From CAYMQB01 sp964392665 (GTDB lineage Bacteria > Hydrothermota > E44-bin80), in contig CAYMQB010000057.1 in the NCBI GenBank assembly GCA_964392665.1, positions 1 through 13,692 on the forward strand: a DNA stretch of 13,692 bases, written 5' to 3'. Positions within the stretch are counted from its first letter, which is position 1; each line of letters begins with the position of its first letter. The notes under the pieces were generated by a model. It was given only the letters and a program-made list of their open reading frames with translations. It did not search any database and was not told the DNA's origin. Shown here piece by piece: positions 6,456-13,692 of this stretch. The translations under genes and the position numbers were made by a program.

Positions 6456-7292
6456 CTATGATGGACTCATAGGGATTTGGTTATCCGCAAAACTCTTGAG
6501 GGTTTGAGAAAGAAGAGTATGTTTTGTCTCCTTCATCTTCGTAGAATCCAGAACCAGGTATTTAACCTCGATTACAATGCCTCTTTCACTCAAATCTTTA
6601 AGCAATACTGAGAATTTGCCACTAATATTATTCGTTTCTTTGACACATTTTTCTGCAAGTTGTATTGCATTGTCTATCTTATCTTTTGGTACATTGTAAG
6701 GAAGCGTTATATTAAAAACATCCCATCTCGCAATGATTTTTTCCTCTTCATCTTCGCGAGAAATGTTTTTCCTGACCAAAGGAATTTGATTGATGCTATA
6801 CGAAATCCTTAAAAGCATAAGGATTATAATAAAGCCCAGGGACAGTGCAATTATATGGTCGAAATTTCTTGCAGACAATGATGTTAAGAGTATTAAAAGA
6901 AGCAAAATTCTTAAGGCAGGATAAAACTTTCTGATTGAAGCTTTTGTAAGAGACAGCTCGTGAAGCCCTGTTTTTATTGTAACCATCACAAGCCAGAATA
7001 TCGCCCAGACGATTTGTGAGTTGAGAAAAAAGGAGAAAGAAGACTGTAATGAACCTGTCATAGTGAAAAGAAGTGAAGAAATGGATTCCCCCGCAACGAT
7101 GAAAAACAGTATTAGAAATGGTGTGAAGTTCTCAGCTATGCCCCTTCTTCTAAATGCACTTTTCTCCACCAACATTTCAATAAGAAATGTCAGGACACGT
7201 GCAACAGATGCAAATATTAGAAGAAACACAATAAATAGTAGGTACGGGTATAGATTGTGATTAAGCTCAAAAAACTTTATTGCGGTAGTCAT
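6456..7292 (-). CDS. Five-helix membrane protein with MscS-like C-terminal domain
   Basis: This 278-residue protein has hydrophobic segments at about 16-40, 57-78, 92-109, 123-140 and 146-166, an acidic linker (REDEEEK), and a cytoplasmic tail of ~90 residues. The tail, DVFNITLPYNVPKDKIDNAI through VLLKDLSERGIVIEVKYLVL to FADNQIPMSP, follows the strand-helix pattern of the MscS C-terminal alpha/beta domain, including the terminal 'f.e..I.iP.p'. The glycine/alanine-rich pore helix and the beta-domain motif around 'PF..GD' that normally precede this part are absent. It may therefore be a derived non-channel or regulatory membrane protein rather than a typical mechanosensitive channel. Its ATG follows directly after the TAG of the cyclase gene, with only a weak ribosome binding site, so translation is probably coupled. 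Confidence 0.8.
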   Translation of the reverse strand: MTTAIKFFELNHNLYPYLLFIVFLLIFASVARVLTFLIEMLVEKSAFRRRGIAENFTPFLILFFIVAGESISSLLFTMTGSLQSSFSFFLNSQIVWAIFWLVMVTIKTGLHELSLTKASIRKFYPALRILLLLILLTSLSARNFDHIIALSLGFIIILMLLRISYSINQIPLVRKNISREDEEEKIIARWDVFNITLPYNVPKDKIDNAIQLAEKCVKETNNISGKFSVLLKDLSERGIVIEVKYLVLDSTKMKETKHTLLSQTLKSFADNQIPMSPS

Positions 7293-9338
7293 CTATCTAA
7301 CACAGTTTCTTCCATCCTGTTTTGCTCTATATAGAGCTTCGTCTGCCTTCTCTATTATGGCATCTTTTTCCTCGCCATCGAATGGAAACGAAGAGCATCC
7401 GACGCTAATTGTTACAGGATATATACGGTTTTTCAGTATTAATGGTCTTTTTTCTATTATCATTCGTATTTTCTCAGCAACTGCCGTTGCACCTTGCTTT
7501 GTCGTTCCCGGCAAAACGATGACGAATTCTTCTCCTCCATAGCGTGCAAAAAAATCAATTTCACGGACATTTTGCTTGACAATATGAGATATGTGCTTAA
7601 GCACTTTGTCTCCCAATTGATGGCCGTAATTGTCATTGAATTGTTTGAACAAATCTATGTCAAATAGCAAAAGAGAAAATGGAACACCGTTTCTTTTTGC
7701 TCTTTTTAACTCTATTACAAGATTGTCCTGAAAGTGTTTATGATTAAAGGCACCGGTTAATCCATCTCTGATCGACAGTGCCCTTGTTTCTTCATATAGT
7801 TTTGACTTTTCAAGCGCAACGGATATAAGATTTGCAAGAAAAATAACTGGTTCTTTCTTTTTAAGCGAGAATTGAGAAGGATTTTTACTCATTAACACCA
7901 ATTCGCCGGAAACCTTATCATCTTTATGCAGGGGAACACCAATAAATGATTCGAAACCATCAAGATTGTATTCGCTTTTCGTAAAAAAAGGTGTTTTTAT
8001 ATGTTTTGCTTTGATCAAAATTTGATTATTTTCGATGACTAATCCTGCAATCGAGCCTTTGAGGAATATTTGCGTGTTTATCAAGTGGTCGAATTCCTTG
8101 TCAGGAAATACTCTGTATATAACTGGAATATTATTTTCGTAAAGAATAAGCACGAGAAGGTCAAATTCAAATCCCTGAGGAGCGATATTCATTAGAATAT
8201 CCAGTACTTCATCCCTCTGTAAACTCTCGCTGAGTCTTTTTGCAATCTCATGCAGAGCAGAATATCTGTTTGCCTCCCATTGAGCCCAGCAAAGGCTTCG
8301 GAACAGCAATAATGTGGAGACAATAAGATTTGCGAAGATTTTAACTTTTTCTTTTGTTTTCCAATCGAATTTATTTTCTTCTTTGCTGTCACACACCAAT
8401 ATTCCTATGAGTTCGTTTTCCTGCATAAGGGGAATCATAATGAAACTTCTGATCCGTTCATCTTTCGAGTAGTATTCAAGATTGGTAGAATCGACCAAGT
8501 ACTGATTGTTCAATAACGGTTCCTTTTCCTTAATTATCCAGGTGTATGGTCCAGTTATTCGAGATATCATAGCATTTCTGTTTATATATGCGCTATGGGA
8601 TTTTACCTGAAACAGGAAAAAAGTTTTTTTACTTTCCTGCTTAAGGAAAATGGCGGAGGAGTGATAATCACCGGTCTCGAAAAGCGCATTCAATATGGGT
8701 TTAACAATGTCTCCCATTTTTTCTTTTGCAGTGAAGTCATAACCTTCTTTTTTGCTTTTCAAGGTTCTTAAAAGTTCTTTTCTGTCGGTACTATTTGCCG
8801 GTGTCGAAAGTAGGCTTGTAGCTGTTTCTATTTCTTTGAGTTTTTTTTCAGTTTTTTCCTTTCTGTTTTTGAATTTTGAAATAAAAATGGAAAGTATAAC
8901 CGAAGAGGCTAAGAGGGATAAAATCAGCAAGATGAAAGGCGTATCGAGCAGATTAAGCTGAATAGAGGAAGAAAGTTCGAGAAACACGACGACCAATAGC
9001 GTGAAATATGTTGCCGCAACATCCGATTTGAGTGCAACAATGATAATAACAAAAAGGTAAAAAAGGGAAAACATAGATCGTCCTAAACCTCCTGTTAGTT
9101 GAATTGACAAGTTTGAGAGAAGAATGAGAGGAGGTATCCAGTACAGTTTGTCCATTTTAAGGTCATATTTTAACAGAATAAACGAGATGAGCAAGAATAG
9201 AGCAGAAATTGAAACACCCAATGCGATAGTTGTTCTGCTTGGTCCGAAATTAAATTTAGCCAGAGTACTAAGTACAAGGAAAACAAAAAGGATAAGAAAG
9301 TAGCAAGTAAGAAAAAGGGATTTCCTTATATTATTCAC
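7293..9338 (-). CDS. Membrane GAF-GAF-GGDEF diguanylate cyclase
   Basis: The 681-residue product would make cyclic di-GMP from two GTP. Residues 1-155 hold about six hydrophobic segments, then a charged, probably coiled linker (156-175). Two GAF-type sensor domains follow, at about 208-347 and 374-512 (the second with FESFIGVPL and SGELVLMSK). The GGDEF domain at ~520-681 is intact: RDGLTGAFNHKHF, FDIDLFKQFNDNYGH (metal Asp560), RYGGEEF (GGEEF at 601-605) and the C-terminal ADEALYRAKQDGRN. R592-x-x-D595 stands five residues before GGEEF, the product-inhibition I-site. The start is GTG 9338, the first possible after an in-frame stop, with only a weak ribosome binding site; it lies 24 bases after the aminopeptidase gene. 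The membrane part and GAF ligands are unknown. Confidence 0.95.
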   Translation of the reverse strand: MNNIRKSLFLTCYFLILFVFLVLSTLAKFNFGPSRTTIALGVSISALFLLISFILLKYDLKMDKLYWIPPLILLSNLSIQLTGGLGRSMFSLFYLFVIIIVALKSDVAATYFTLLVVVFLELSSSIQLNLLDTPFILLILSLLASSVILSIFISKFKNRKEKTEKKLKEIETATSLLSTPANSTDRKELLRTLKSKKEGYDFTAKEKMGDIVKPILNALFETGDYHSSAIFLKQESKKTFFLFQVKSHSAYINRNAMISRITGPYTWIIKEKEPLLNNQYLVDSTNLEYYSKDERIRSFIMIPLMQENELIGILVCDSKEENKFDWKTKEKVKIFANLIVSTLLLFRSLCWAQWEANRYSALHEIAKRLSESLQRDEVLDILMNIAPQGFEFDLLVLILYENNIPVIYRVFPDKEFDHLINTQIFLKGSIAGLVIENNQILIKAKHIKTPFFTKSEYNLDGFESFIGVPLHKDDKVSGELVLMSKNPSQFSLKKKEPVIFLANLISVALEKSKLYEETRALSIRDGLTGAFNHKHFQDNLVIELKRAKRNGVPFSLLLFDIDLFKQFNDNYGHQLGDKVLKHISHIVKQNVREIDFFARYGGEEFVIVLPGTTKQGATAVAEKIRMIIEKRPLILKNRIYPVTISVGCSSFPFDGEEKDAIIEKADEALYRAKQDGRNCVR

Positions 9339-9362
9339 TATTCACTCGAAAGGTTGGTGTTA

Positions 9363-10319
9363 CTATACATTAAGTAAGTGACCTTTTTCCATTATTTTCA
9401 CATCATCGATAAATAGAGTTGGAACTCTTATTATTCCATCAAGATGGATCGATGATTCGATAAGTCCACCAAAGGTGCTGTTATCACCAAATGCCACATG
9501 AAGCGTTCCCATGACTTTTTCGTCTTCTAAAATATTGCCAGAAATTTCCGTTTTCTCGTTCGTTCCCATTCCGAGTTCTGCAACATTTTGTCCAGTTTTT
9601 CCAGCTTTGTCCATTATTTTCCTCAATTTTGCTGCTTCTTCTCCGCCTGTTATATCAGAAATGTATCCTTTTTTGATTACGACTTTTATTGCCTTACTCA
9701 GAGTTCCTATTCCAGCAAATGAGCCATCAAATACGATTATGCCTTCCGTTTTCTCTTCAATCGGTGCGATGTATGCTTCACCTGCCGGAAGATTGCTAAA
9801 ACTTCCAGGTTTCTGAATTATCCCCGTGTCTGCATGACCACCTCTATTTCCAAGAAAAAAAGTGACATCGGAACCATTATCTGTTTTGATTCTTGCATTT
9901 GTTGCCTTGGAGAGGATATTTGCCAGTTTTTGTGTACGTACTGAAATCTTGTTGTAATCGGCAAGCATTCCGCGCAGAAGTATGTCTTCAGTTACTCCAG
10001 GAAGCGTTGCTATCCTCACTCCAGATAAGCTTGCTTCCATTCTTGCACGAGTATGGGAGATGGATTTAGAGGTTGGTGCGATTATTACATCAACATTTTT
10101 CATTATATGTGAGACTGCTAAAGGAGGTTCCCTTCCATGAATCTCCCTCTCAACAATTTCAACAAGGACAGTTTCTTTTGCTCTACTTTGACCTGCTTCG
10201 AAGAATTTATATGCAATTTTCCTTGACGGTTTGTCCCCAATTACGAGGAGAGTTTCAGTCTTTTTTACTCCGAGGCATTGAGCTACTGCTATATCACAGG
10301 CTTTTAATAATTTATCCAT
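9363..10319 (-). CDS. M29-family (aminopeptidase T-like) metallo-aminopeptidase
   Basis: This 318-residue cytoplasmic enzyme is predicted to remove N-terminal amino acids from peptides using a two-metal centre. The C-terminal half carries the M29 ligands in order: LPAGE (Glu181), AELGMG (Glu248), GTLHVAFGDN (His274) and SSIHLDG (His292, Asp294). These correspond to the E-E-H-H-D set known in AmpT/AmpS enzymes. The N-terminal ~140 residues form an alpha/beta domain (TLLVIGDKPSRKIA, VDVIIAPTSKSISHTRARM). At 318 residues it is shorter than the classic ~410-residue enzymes but fits the compact subgroup. AGGAGGG sits five bases before the ATG. It is the first gene of the minus-strand operon that continues with the diguanylate cyclase; no functional link between the two is obvious. 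Confidence 0.9.
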   Translation of the reverse strand: MDKLLKACDIAVAQCLGVKKTETLLVIGDKPSRKIAYKFFEAGQSRAKETVLVEIVEREIHGREPPLAVSHIMKNVDVIIAPTSKSISHTRARMEASLSGVRIATLPGVTEDILLRGMLADYNKISVRTQKLANILSKATNARIKTDNGSDVTFFLGNRGGHADTGIIQKPGSFSNLPAGEAYIAPIEEKTEGIIVFDGSFAGIGTLSKAIKVVIKKGYISDITGGEEAAKLRKIMDKAGKTGQNVAELGMGTNEKTEISGNILEDEKVMGTLHVAFGDNSTFGGLIESSIHLDGIIRVPTLFIDDVKIMEKGHLLNV

Positions 10320-10360
10320 TGTCCCTCCTGCTTATTTTCTCTATGCTGAAAAACCTGACT

Positions 10361-10384
10361 ACAGACCCGTCCTTCGAGGTCCGT
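10361..10384 (-). promoter_or_regulatory. Hairpin in the 5' leader of the aminopeptidase operon
   Basis: In the minus-strand transcript ACGGACC can pair with GGUCUGU (seven pairs, one G-U) around a ten-base loop. It lies 42 bases upstream of the aminopeptidase ATG, inside a predicted leader of about 160 bases. It has no U-run after it, so it is not a normal terminator. It may affect translation or RNA stability; no known riboswitch consensus was recognised. Confidence 0.35.
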
Positions 10385-10484
10385 CTCCTTAGTTATGCTA
10401 CTACAAAAGATAAACTCTGGCAGGTGGGGAACATAGAGAATCGATTCTTCTCAAAATATTCTTGTATAATTTCATTTGAGAATA

Positions 10485-10513
10485 AACATAGCATTTCACT
10501 CGCTGTAAGTCAA
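10485..10513 (-). promoter_or_regulatory. Sigma-70-type promoter of the aminopeptidase-cyclase operon
   Basis: On the minus strand TTGACT (10508-10513) and TATGTT (10485-10490) are separated by 17 bases. The predicted transcription start is near 10478, leaving an unusually long leader of about 160 bases before the ATG at 10319. Confidence 0.55.
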
Positions 10514-10537
10514 GAAAAAAGAGGTCAGTAGTTTTTC

Positions 10538-10549
10538 ATGTTAAAACAT
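10538..10549. repeat. Short palindrome upstream of the aminopeptidase promoter
   Basis: ATGTT-AA-AACAT is a five-base inverted repeat with a two-base centre, 25 bases upstream of the minus-strand -35 box. It could be a regulator binding site. Short AT-rich palindromes occur by chance, so confidence is low. Confidence 0.25.
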
Positions 10550-10620
10550 CTGCTGAATTCTGTCCTTCATCGGGATATGTTGGTTTCGGTACTGTTGTTT
10601 CAGTGATGTTTCAGCATTTT

Positions 10621-10664
10621 GAGATTCTTCCTCAGTCAGAAAAATTCCTTTAGTCAGAATGACA
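10621..10664. repeat. Short dispersed-repeat-like element with AGTCAGAA twice
   Basis: The stretch begins GAGATTCTTCCTCAGTCAGA and ends AGTCAGAATGACA. AGTCAGAA occurs at 10634-10641 and 10652-10659, and ATTCT (10624-10628) is complementary to AGAAT (10656-10660). It resembles the 'GAGATTCTTC...AGAATGACA' type of intergenic repeat found in many bacterial genomes. Other copies would lie outside this window. The rest of 10320-10769 holds the two divergent promoters and no supported gene. Confidence 0.35.
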
Positions 10665-10714
10665 CATAAATTTATCTTGAGGTTGCTGTTAAAATAGTAG
10701 GTTCGAAAAATCCC

Positions 10715-10743
10715 TTGACATTTTGGGATTATAGTAGTAATAT
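10715..10743 (+). promoter_or_regulatory. Sigma-70-type promoter of the C25 protease gene
   Basis: A perfect -35 TTGACA (10715-10720) and TAATAT (10738-10743) are spaced by 17 bases. Transcription would start near 10750, about 20 bases before the ATG. The -35 box lies within an inverted repeat, AATCCC (10709-10714) and GGGATT (10725-10730), a candidate operator. Confidence 0.7.
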
Positions 10744-10769
10744 TTTAGAAATACGAAAAAGGAGGTCTT

Positions 10770-13692
10770 ATGAGAAGATTTCTTGTGTTTATATTCCCGA
10801 TTCTTTTTATTTCTTTGTCTTTAAGTGGTAGCTGGGTAAGCTATGGAGGATTTGAAGGGCAGGGACCGGAGATAAATGTTTTGGAGGATAGAGGGACGAG
10901 TATTACAGTGGAATTTAGACTTCGGGGTTATGCAGTTGAACAGGAGGATGTTAACGGAATGCCTTGCTCAAAGATTATTCTCCCGGGAGAAGTAACATAT
11001 CTTGTGAAAGGATATCCTGAACTTCCAACTATATCAAGAAATGTGATTATTCCCAATAATGCAAAGATGAGCTACAGGATTATCAGCGTTGAGTATGAAA
11101 CACAGAAAGTTAATACACTTGTTCCTTCGAAGGGTAATTTATACAGAAATATCAATCCGGATGATGTTCGGTATACATTTGACACTTTTTATAAGAGCAA
11201 TACATCATGGCCTGAAGAGACAGTTGAGATTTCAGAGGCTTTTATTTTGAGAGATTATCGGGGTGTTTCTTTGAGGTTCAATCCATTTCAGTATAATCCC
11301 CTAAGGAATGAAATAAGAGTTGTAAAGAGTGTTGTTGTAGAGGTTTACCAATCAGGGAATAGTACAATGAATGTTCTACACCGAAAAGGGAATTTCATAA
11401 GCAATGAATTTATTGGTATATACAAGAGTGTGTTCTTGAACTTCAGTGATACCCGTTATGATTCTGTCTCGGAGTTTGCAGGTAGAATGGTTATAATTTG
11501 TGCGGATACATATTTAAGTAATATGGATGCATTTGTATCCTGGAAGAGGCAGAAGGGTATCGATACGAAGATGATTACAGTATCTTCGATAGGTAACAAC
11601 CAAACGAGCATAAAGAACTACATACAGAGTGAATATAATGCAGGGGGTCTTGTTTGGGTGCTTCTGGTTGGGGATGGGAACGAGGTAGTTCCGGCGATAG
11701 GGACTATAGGTTCGGCGAGTGGGGAAGATGCGGATCCAGTATATGGATACACCGCAGGTGGTGATTATTATCCTGATATATTCATTTCGAGATTCAGTTC
11801 TCGGAATGGTTCAGCGACGAATATCGACAAGCAGGTAAGCCGTTCCATAGATTATGAGAGAACACCCCAGACTGGAGCTAATTGGTATCACATAGGGTTA
11901 GGAGTAGCAAGCAATCAAGGGAGTCCTCCGGATTATGAGCGATGTAACTGGTTAAGGGATTCACTGCTCCAGTACACGTATACAAATATAAAAGACCAGT
12001 ATCAGGGACAGGGTGGTAGCACGAATGGAATAAAGCAGGATATAGAGGCGGGTTTAAGCATAATCAACTACATTGGTCATGGTAGTACGAGTGGTTGGTC
12101 TAGTGTACCATTTGGTATATCCGATGTTACGAGTCTCAACAATCCTTGGATGCTACCATTTGTTATTTCGGTTGCGTGTTTAGTTGGTAATTTCAATGGA
12201 AGCGATTGTTACTGTGAGGCATCTGTTACGGCAGGGACGGCAAGTGACCCGGATGGTTTTTTGGTGCACTGGGGTTCGACGATAAGCCAGTCCTGGGTGC
12301 CCCCGTGCATAGGTCAGGAGGGAGCAGTTAATCATTTAACACATGACAGATACAACACAGCCGGGGGTATATTTTTTAACGGTGCAAGCTATATGATTGA
12401 GTACTATGGAGCAACGAACTCCGATGGTGTCGAGATGGCACAGACCTGGACTATTTTCGGAGATGCCTCCGTTCAATTGAGAACAGATACACCCGCATCT
12501 ATGACCGTTTCCCATAACAGCGTAATTTATTTTGGCACGACAACTTTCGATGTAACAGTAACAGGAGTTGAAAATGCTTTGTGTGCACTTTTCAGAAATG
12601 ATACACTCTATGGTTCCGCTTATACGAATGCTTCTGGTTTTGCAACAATAAACATTAATCCTCCGCTTACTTCATCGGGTGATGTTAAACTAACAGTTAC
12701 TGCATACAATAAGATTCCCTATATCGTTGATATCCCTGTTCAGGCAGCCAGTGGTCCATATATTTCGTTTCAGAAGGGTATAATAGATGATTCCGGCGGT
12801 AACGGTAATGGCAGAATAAATCCTGGTGAAACAATTGATCTTAGCGGATGGGCTGAGAATTTAGGTGTTGATGCAGGTTATGGAGTTTATGCAAAGATGA
12901 GTGAAAGCGACCCCTACATAAGTATGTCGGACGACTCATCCTGGTTCGGAACTATTGCTGCAGGAGATTCCGTAATCGGCAATCCTCACTATGGTTTCAG
13001 CGTAATGGGCAATTGTCCCGACGGGCATACAATATTGTTTGACTTTACGGCACGTGACAATCAGGACAGTATCTGGGTAAGCCATCCTTTCTTTGTAGTT
13101 TATTCACCGGCTTTGATCATAGAGAGTTTTGTGGTTGACCCAGCAGGCGACCAAAGGCTTGACCCGGGTGAAACAGTGGATTTGCTCGTAACCCTTAAGA
13201 ATGACGGTAGCGAGGACGCACCATCGGTTACTGGATACCTGTTTGAGAATTCTTCATACATTAGTATTCCCGACCATGATGGTACATTTGGTGACATTCC
13301 GATGGGTGGAAGTGCTTCTAATTCGGGCGACCCGTTTGTTGTGCATGCATCGAGTTCTACACCGATTGGCGAAACCATCGATTTTTTGCTTGAAGTGACA
13401 AGTGGTACATATATTGATACACTAACTTTCCAGATTACAGTAGGAGCCAAGCATTATTTCATCTGGGATTACGACGCTAACACATCGAGTGGACCTGCAA
13501 TAGATGCAGCATTGCAGGCATGCGGATTTTCGGGTGATTACAACACGAGTTTACCTATAACGCAGCTTGATGATTACCTTGCAGTATTTGTGTGTGTTGG
13601 CATATACTCAAACAACAATATCATAACCGTTGGCAGCCCTGAGGCTACTGCACTTGTAGATTTCTTGAACACCGGTGGTAGGGTGTATTTGG
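10770..13692 (+). CDS. Secreted gingipain-type (C25) cysteine protease with CARDB-like domains; 3' end beyond window
   Basis: The frame is open from ATG 10770 (AAAAAGGAGG four bases upstream) to the right edge: 974 residues, no stop. Residues 1-20 are a signal peptide (MRRFLVFIFPILF...). Residues ~25-230 resemble a C25 propeptide (GYPELPTISRNVIIP, FNPFQYNPLRNEIRVVKSV). The catalytic domain starts near 238 (GRMVIICADTYL) and contains LLVGDGNEVVPAIG, DYYPDIFISRFS, the catalytic NYIGHGSTSGW (His437) and FVISVACLVGNFNG (Cys470). The 33-residue His-Cys spacing equals that of RgpB (His211, Cys244). After an Ig-like segment (~590-660) come two CARDB-like repeats: GNGNGRINPGETIDL (~678-692) and QRLDPGETVDLLVTLKNDG. 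From ~892 an alpha/beta domain begins (HYFIWDYDANTSSGPAIDAA) and is cut off. It is exported, probably to the surface or medium. P1 specificity cannot be told. A C-terminal sorting domain may follow outside the window. Confidence 0.93.
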   Translation, partial: MRRFLVFIFPILFISLSLSGSWVSYGGFEGQGPEINVLEDRGTSITVEFRLRGYAVEQEDVNGMPCSKIILPGEVTYLVKGYPELPTISRNVIIPNNAKMSYRIISVEYETQKVNTLVPSKGNLYRNINPDDVRYTFDTFYKSNTSWPEETVEISEAFILRDYRGVSLRFNPFQYNPLRNEIRVVKSVVVEVYQSGNSTMNVLHRKGNFISNEFIGIYKSVFLNFSDTRYDSVSEFAGRMVIICADTYLSNMDAFVSWKRQKGIDTKMITVSSIGNNQTSIKNYIQSEYNAGGLVWVLLVGDGNEVVPAIGTIGSASGEDADPVYGYTAGGDYYPDIFISRFSSRNGSATNIDKQVSRSIDYERTPQTGANWYHIGLGVASNQGSPPDYERCNWLRDSLLQYTYTNIKDQYQGQGGSTNGIKQDIEAGLSIINYIGHGSTSGWSSVPFGISDVTSLNNPWMLPFVISVACLVGNFNGSDCYCEASVTAGTASDPDGFLVHWGSTISQSWVPPCIGQEGAVNHLTHDRYNTAGGIFFNGASYMIEYYGATNSDGVEMAQTWTIFGDASVQLRTDTPASMTVSHNSVIYFGTTTFDVTVTGVENALCALFRNDTLYGSAYTNASGFATININPPLTSSGDVKLTVTAYNKIPYIVDIPVQAASGPYISFQKGIIDDSGGNGNGRINPGETIDLSGWAENLGVDAGYGVYAKMSESDPYISMSDDSSWFGTIAAGDSVIGNPHYGFSVMGNCPDGHTILFDFTARDNQDSIWVSHPFFVVYSPALIIESFVVDPAGDQRLDPGETVDLLVTLKNDGSEDAPSVTGYLFENSSYISIPDHDGTFGDIPMGGSASNSGDPFVVHASSSTPIGETIDFLLEVTSGTYIDTLTFQITVGAKHYFIWDYDANTSSGPAIDAALQACGFSGDYNTSLPITQLDDYLAVFVCVGIYSNNNIITVGSPEATALVDFLNTGGRVYL

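Noticed and set aside
10073..10531. Plus-strand 152-codon ORF
   Set aside because: It covers the antisense of the aminopeptidase N-terminus and its leader; the aminopeptidase frame carries all metal ligands.
13100..13450. Minus-strand 116-codon ORF and plus-strand ORF at 13201-13398
   Set aside because: Both are shadows of the C25 protease frame, which is open across the whole region and encodes a CARDB-like repeat.
1..13692. CRISPR arrays, tRNA/rRNA genes, transposases, phage integration sites
   Set aside because: No regularly spaced repeats, tRNA-like TTCRANNY/cloverleaf, transposase motifs or att-type direct repeats were seen on either strand.

Overview
This is an AT-rich bacterial window, probably from an uncultured bacterium. 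The gene types seen here are a gingipain-like C25 protease with CARDB-like repeats, a secreted subtilase with a fervidolysin-like prodomain, lipoproteins and GAF-GGDEF signalling proteins. They resemble candidate lineages around WOR-3/Stahlbacteria or other FCB-like groups. That placement is an impression only; no marker gene is present. Promoters look like ordinary sigma-70 type (TTGACA, 17 bp, TATAAT-like) and ribosome binding sites are strong (AAGGAGG). Nothing indicates an unusual genetic code.

Layout: (1) 1-1892, minus strand: a strong promoter drives a doubtful 44-codon ORF, a small lipoprotein, and a subtilisin-family protease that is cut by one in-frame TGA and runs off the left edge. 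(2) 1893-2218: an intergenic region with an inverted repeat, a divergent promoter and a dyad. (3) 2219-6443, plus strand: a tight six-gene operon. It opens with an AbrB/MazE-like antitoxin and a PIN-like protein that has lost most catalytic acids, followed by two consecutive copies of a two-gene module. In each module the first gene encodes a protein of unknown family (called A and A' here, with a shared PPDAK and EPY(F/Y)RIT signature). The second encodes a degenerate, probably dead GGDEF palm domain (B and B'). Start and stop codons overlap or nearly touch throughout, so the products are probably made in linked amounts. (4) 6456-10319, minus strand and convergent: an operon of an M29-family aminopeptidase, a membrane GAF-GAF-GGDEF diguanylate cyclase with intact active and inhibitory sites, and a five-helix membrane protein with an MscS-like tail. 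(5) 10320-10769: a promoter-bearing intergenic region. (6) 10770-13692, plus strand: a large secreted C25 (gingipain-type) protease with the His/Cys dyad, truncated by the right edge.

The best candidate for something undescribed is the 2219-6443 operon: two copies of an unknown protein translationally coupled to a pseudo-GGDEF protein, headed by a toxin-antitoxin-like pair whose toxin fold looks disarmed. It sits tail to tail with a genuine diguanylate cyclase operon. A nucleotide-sensing or regulatory complex is plausible, but that function is inference.
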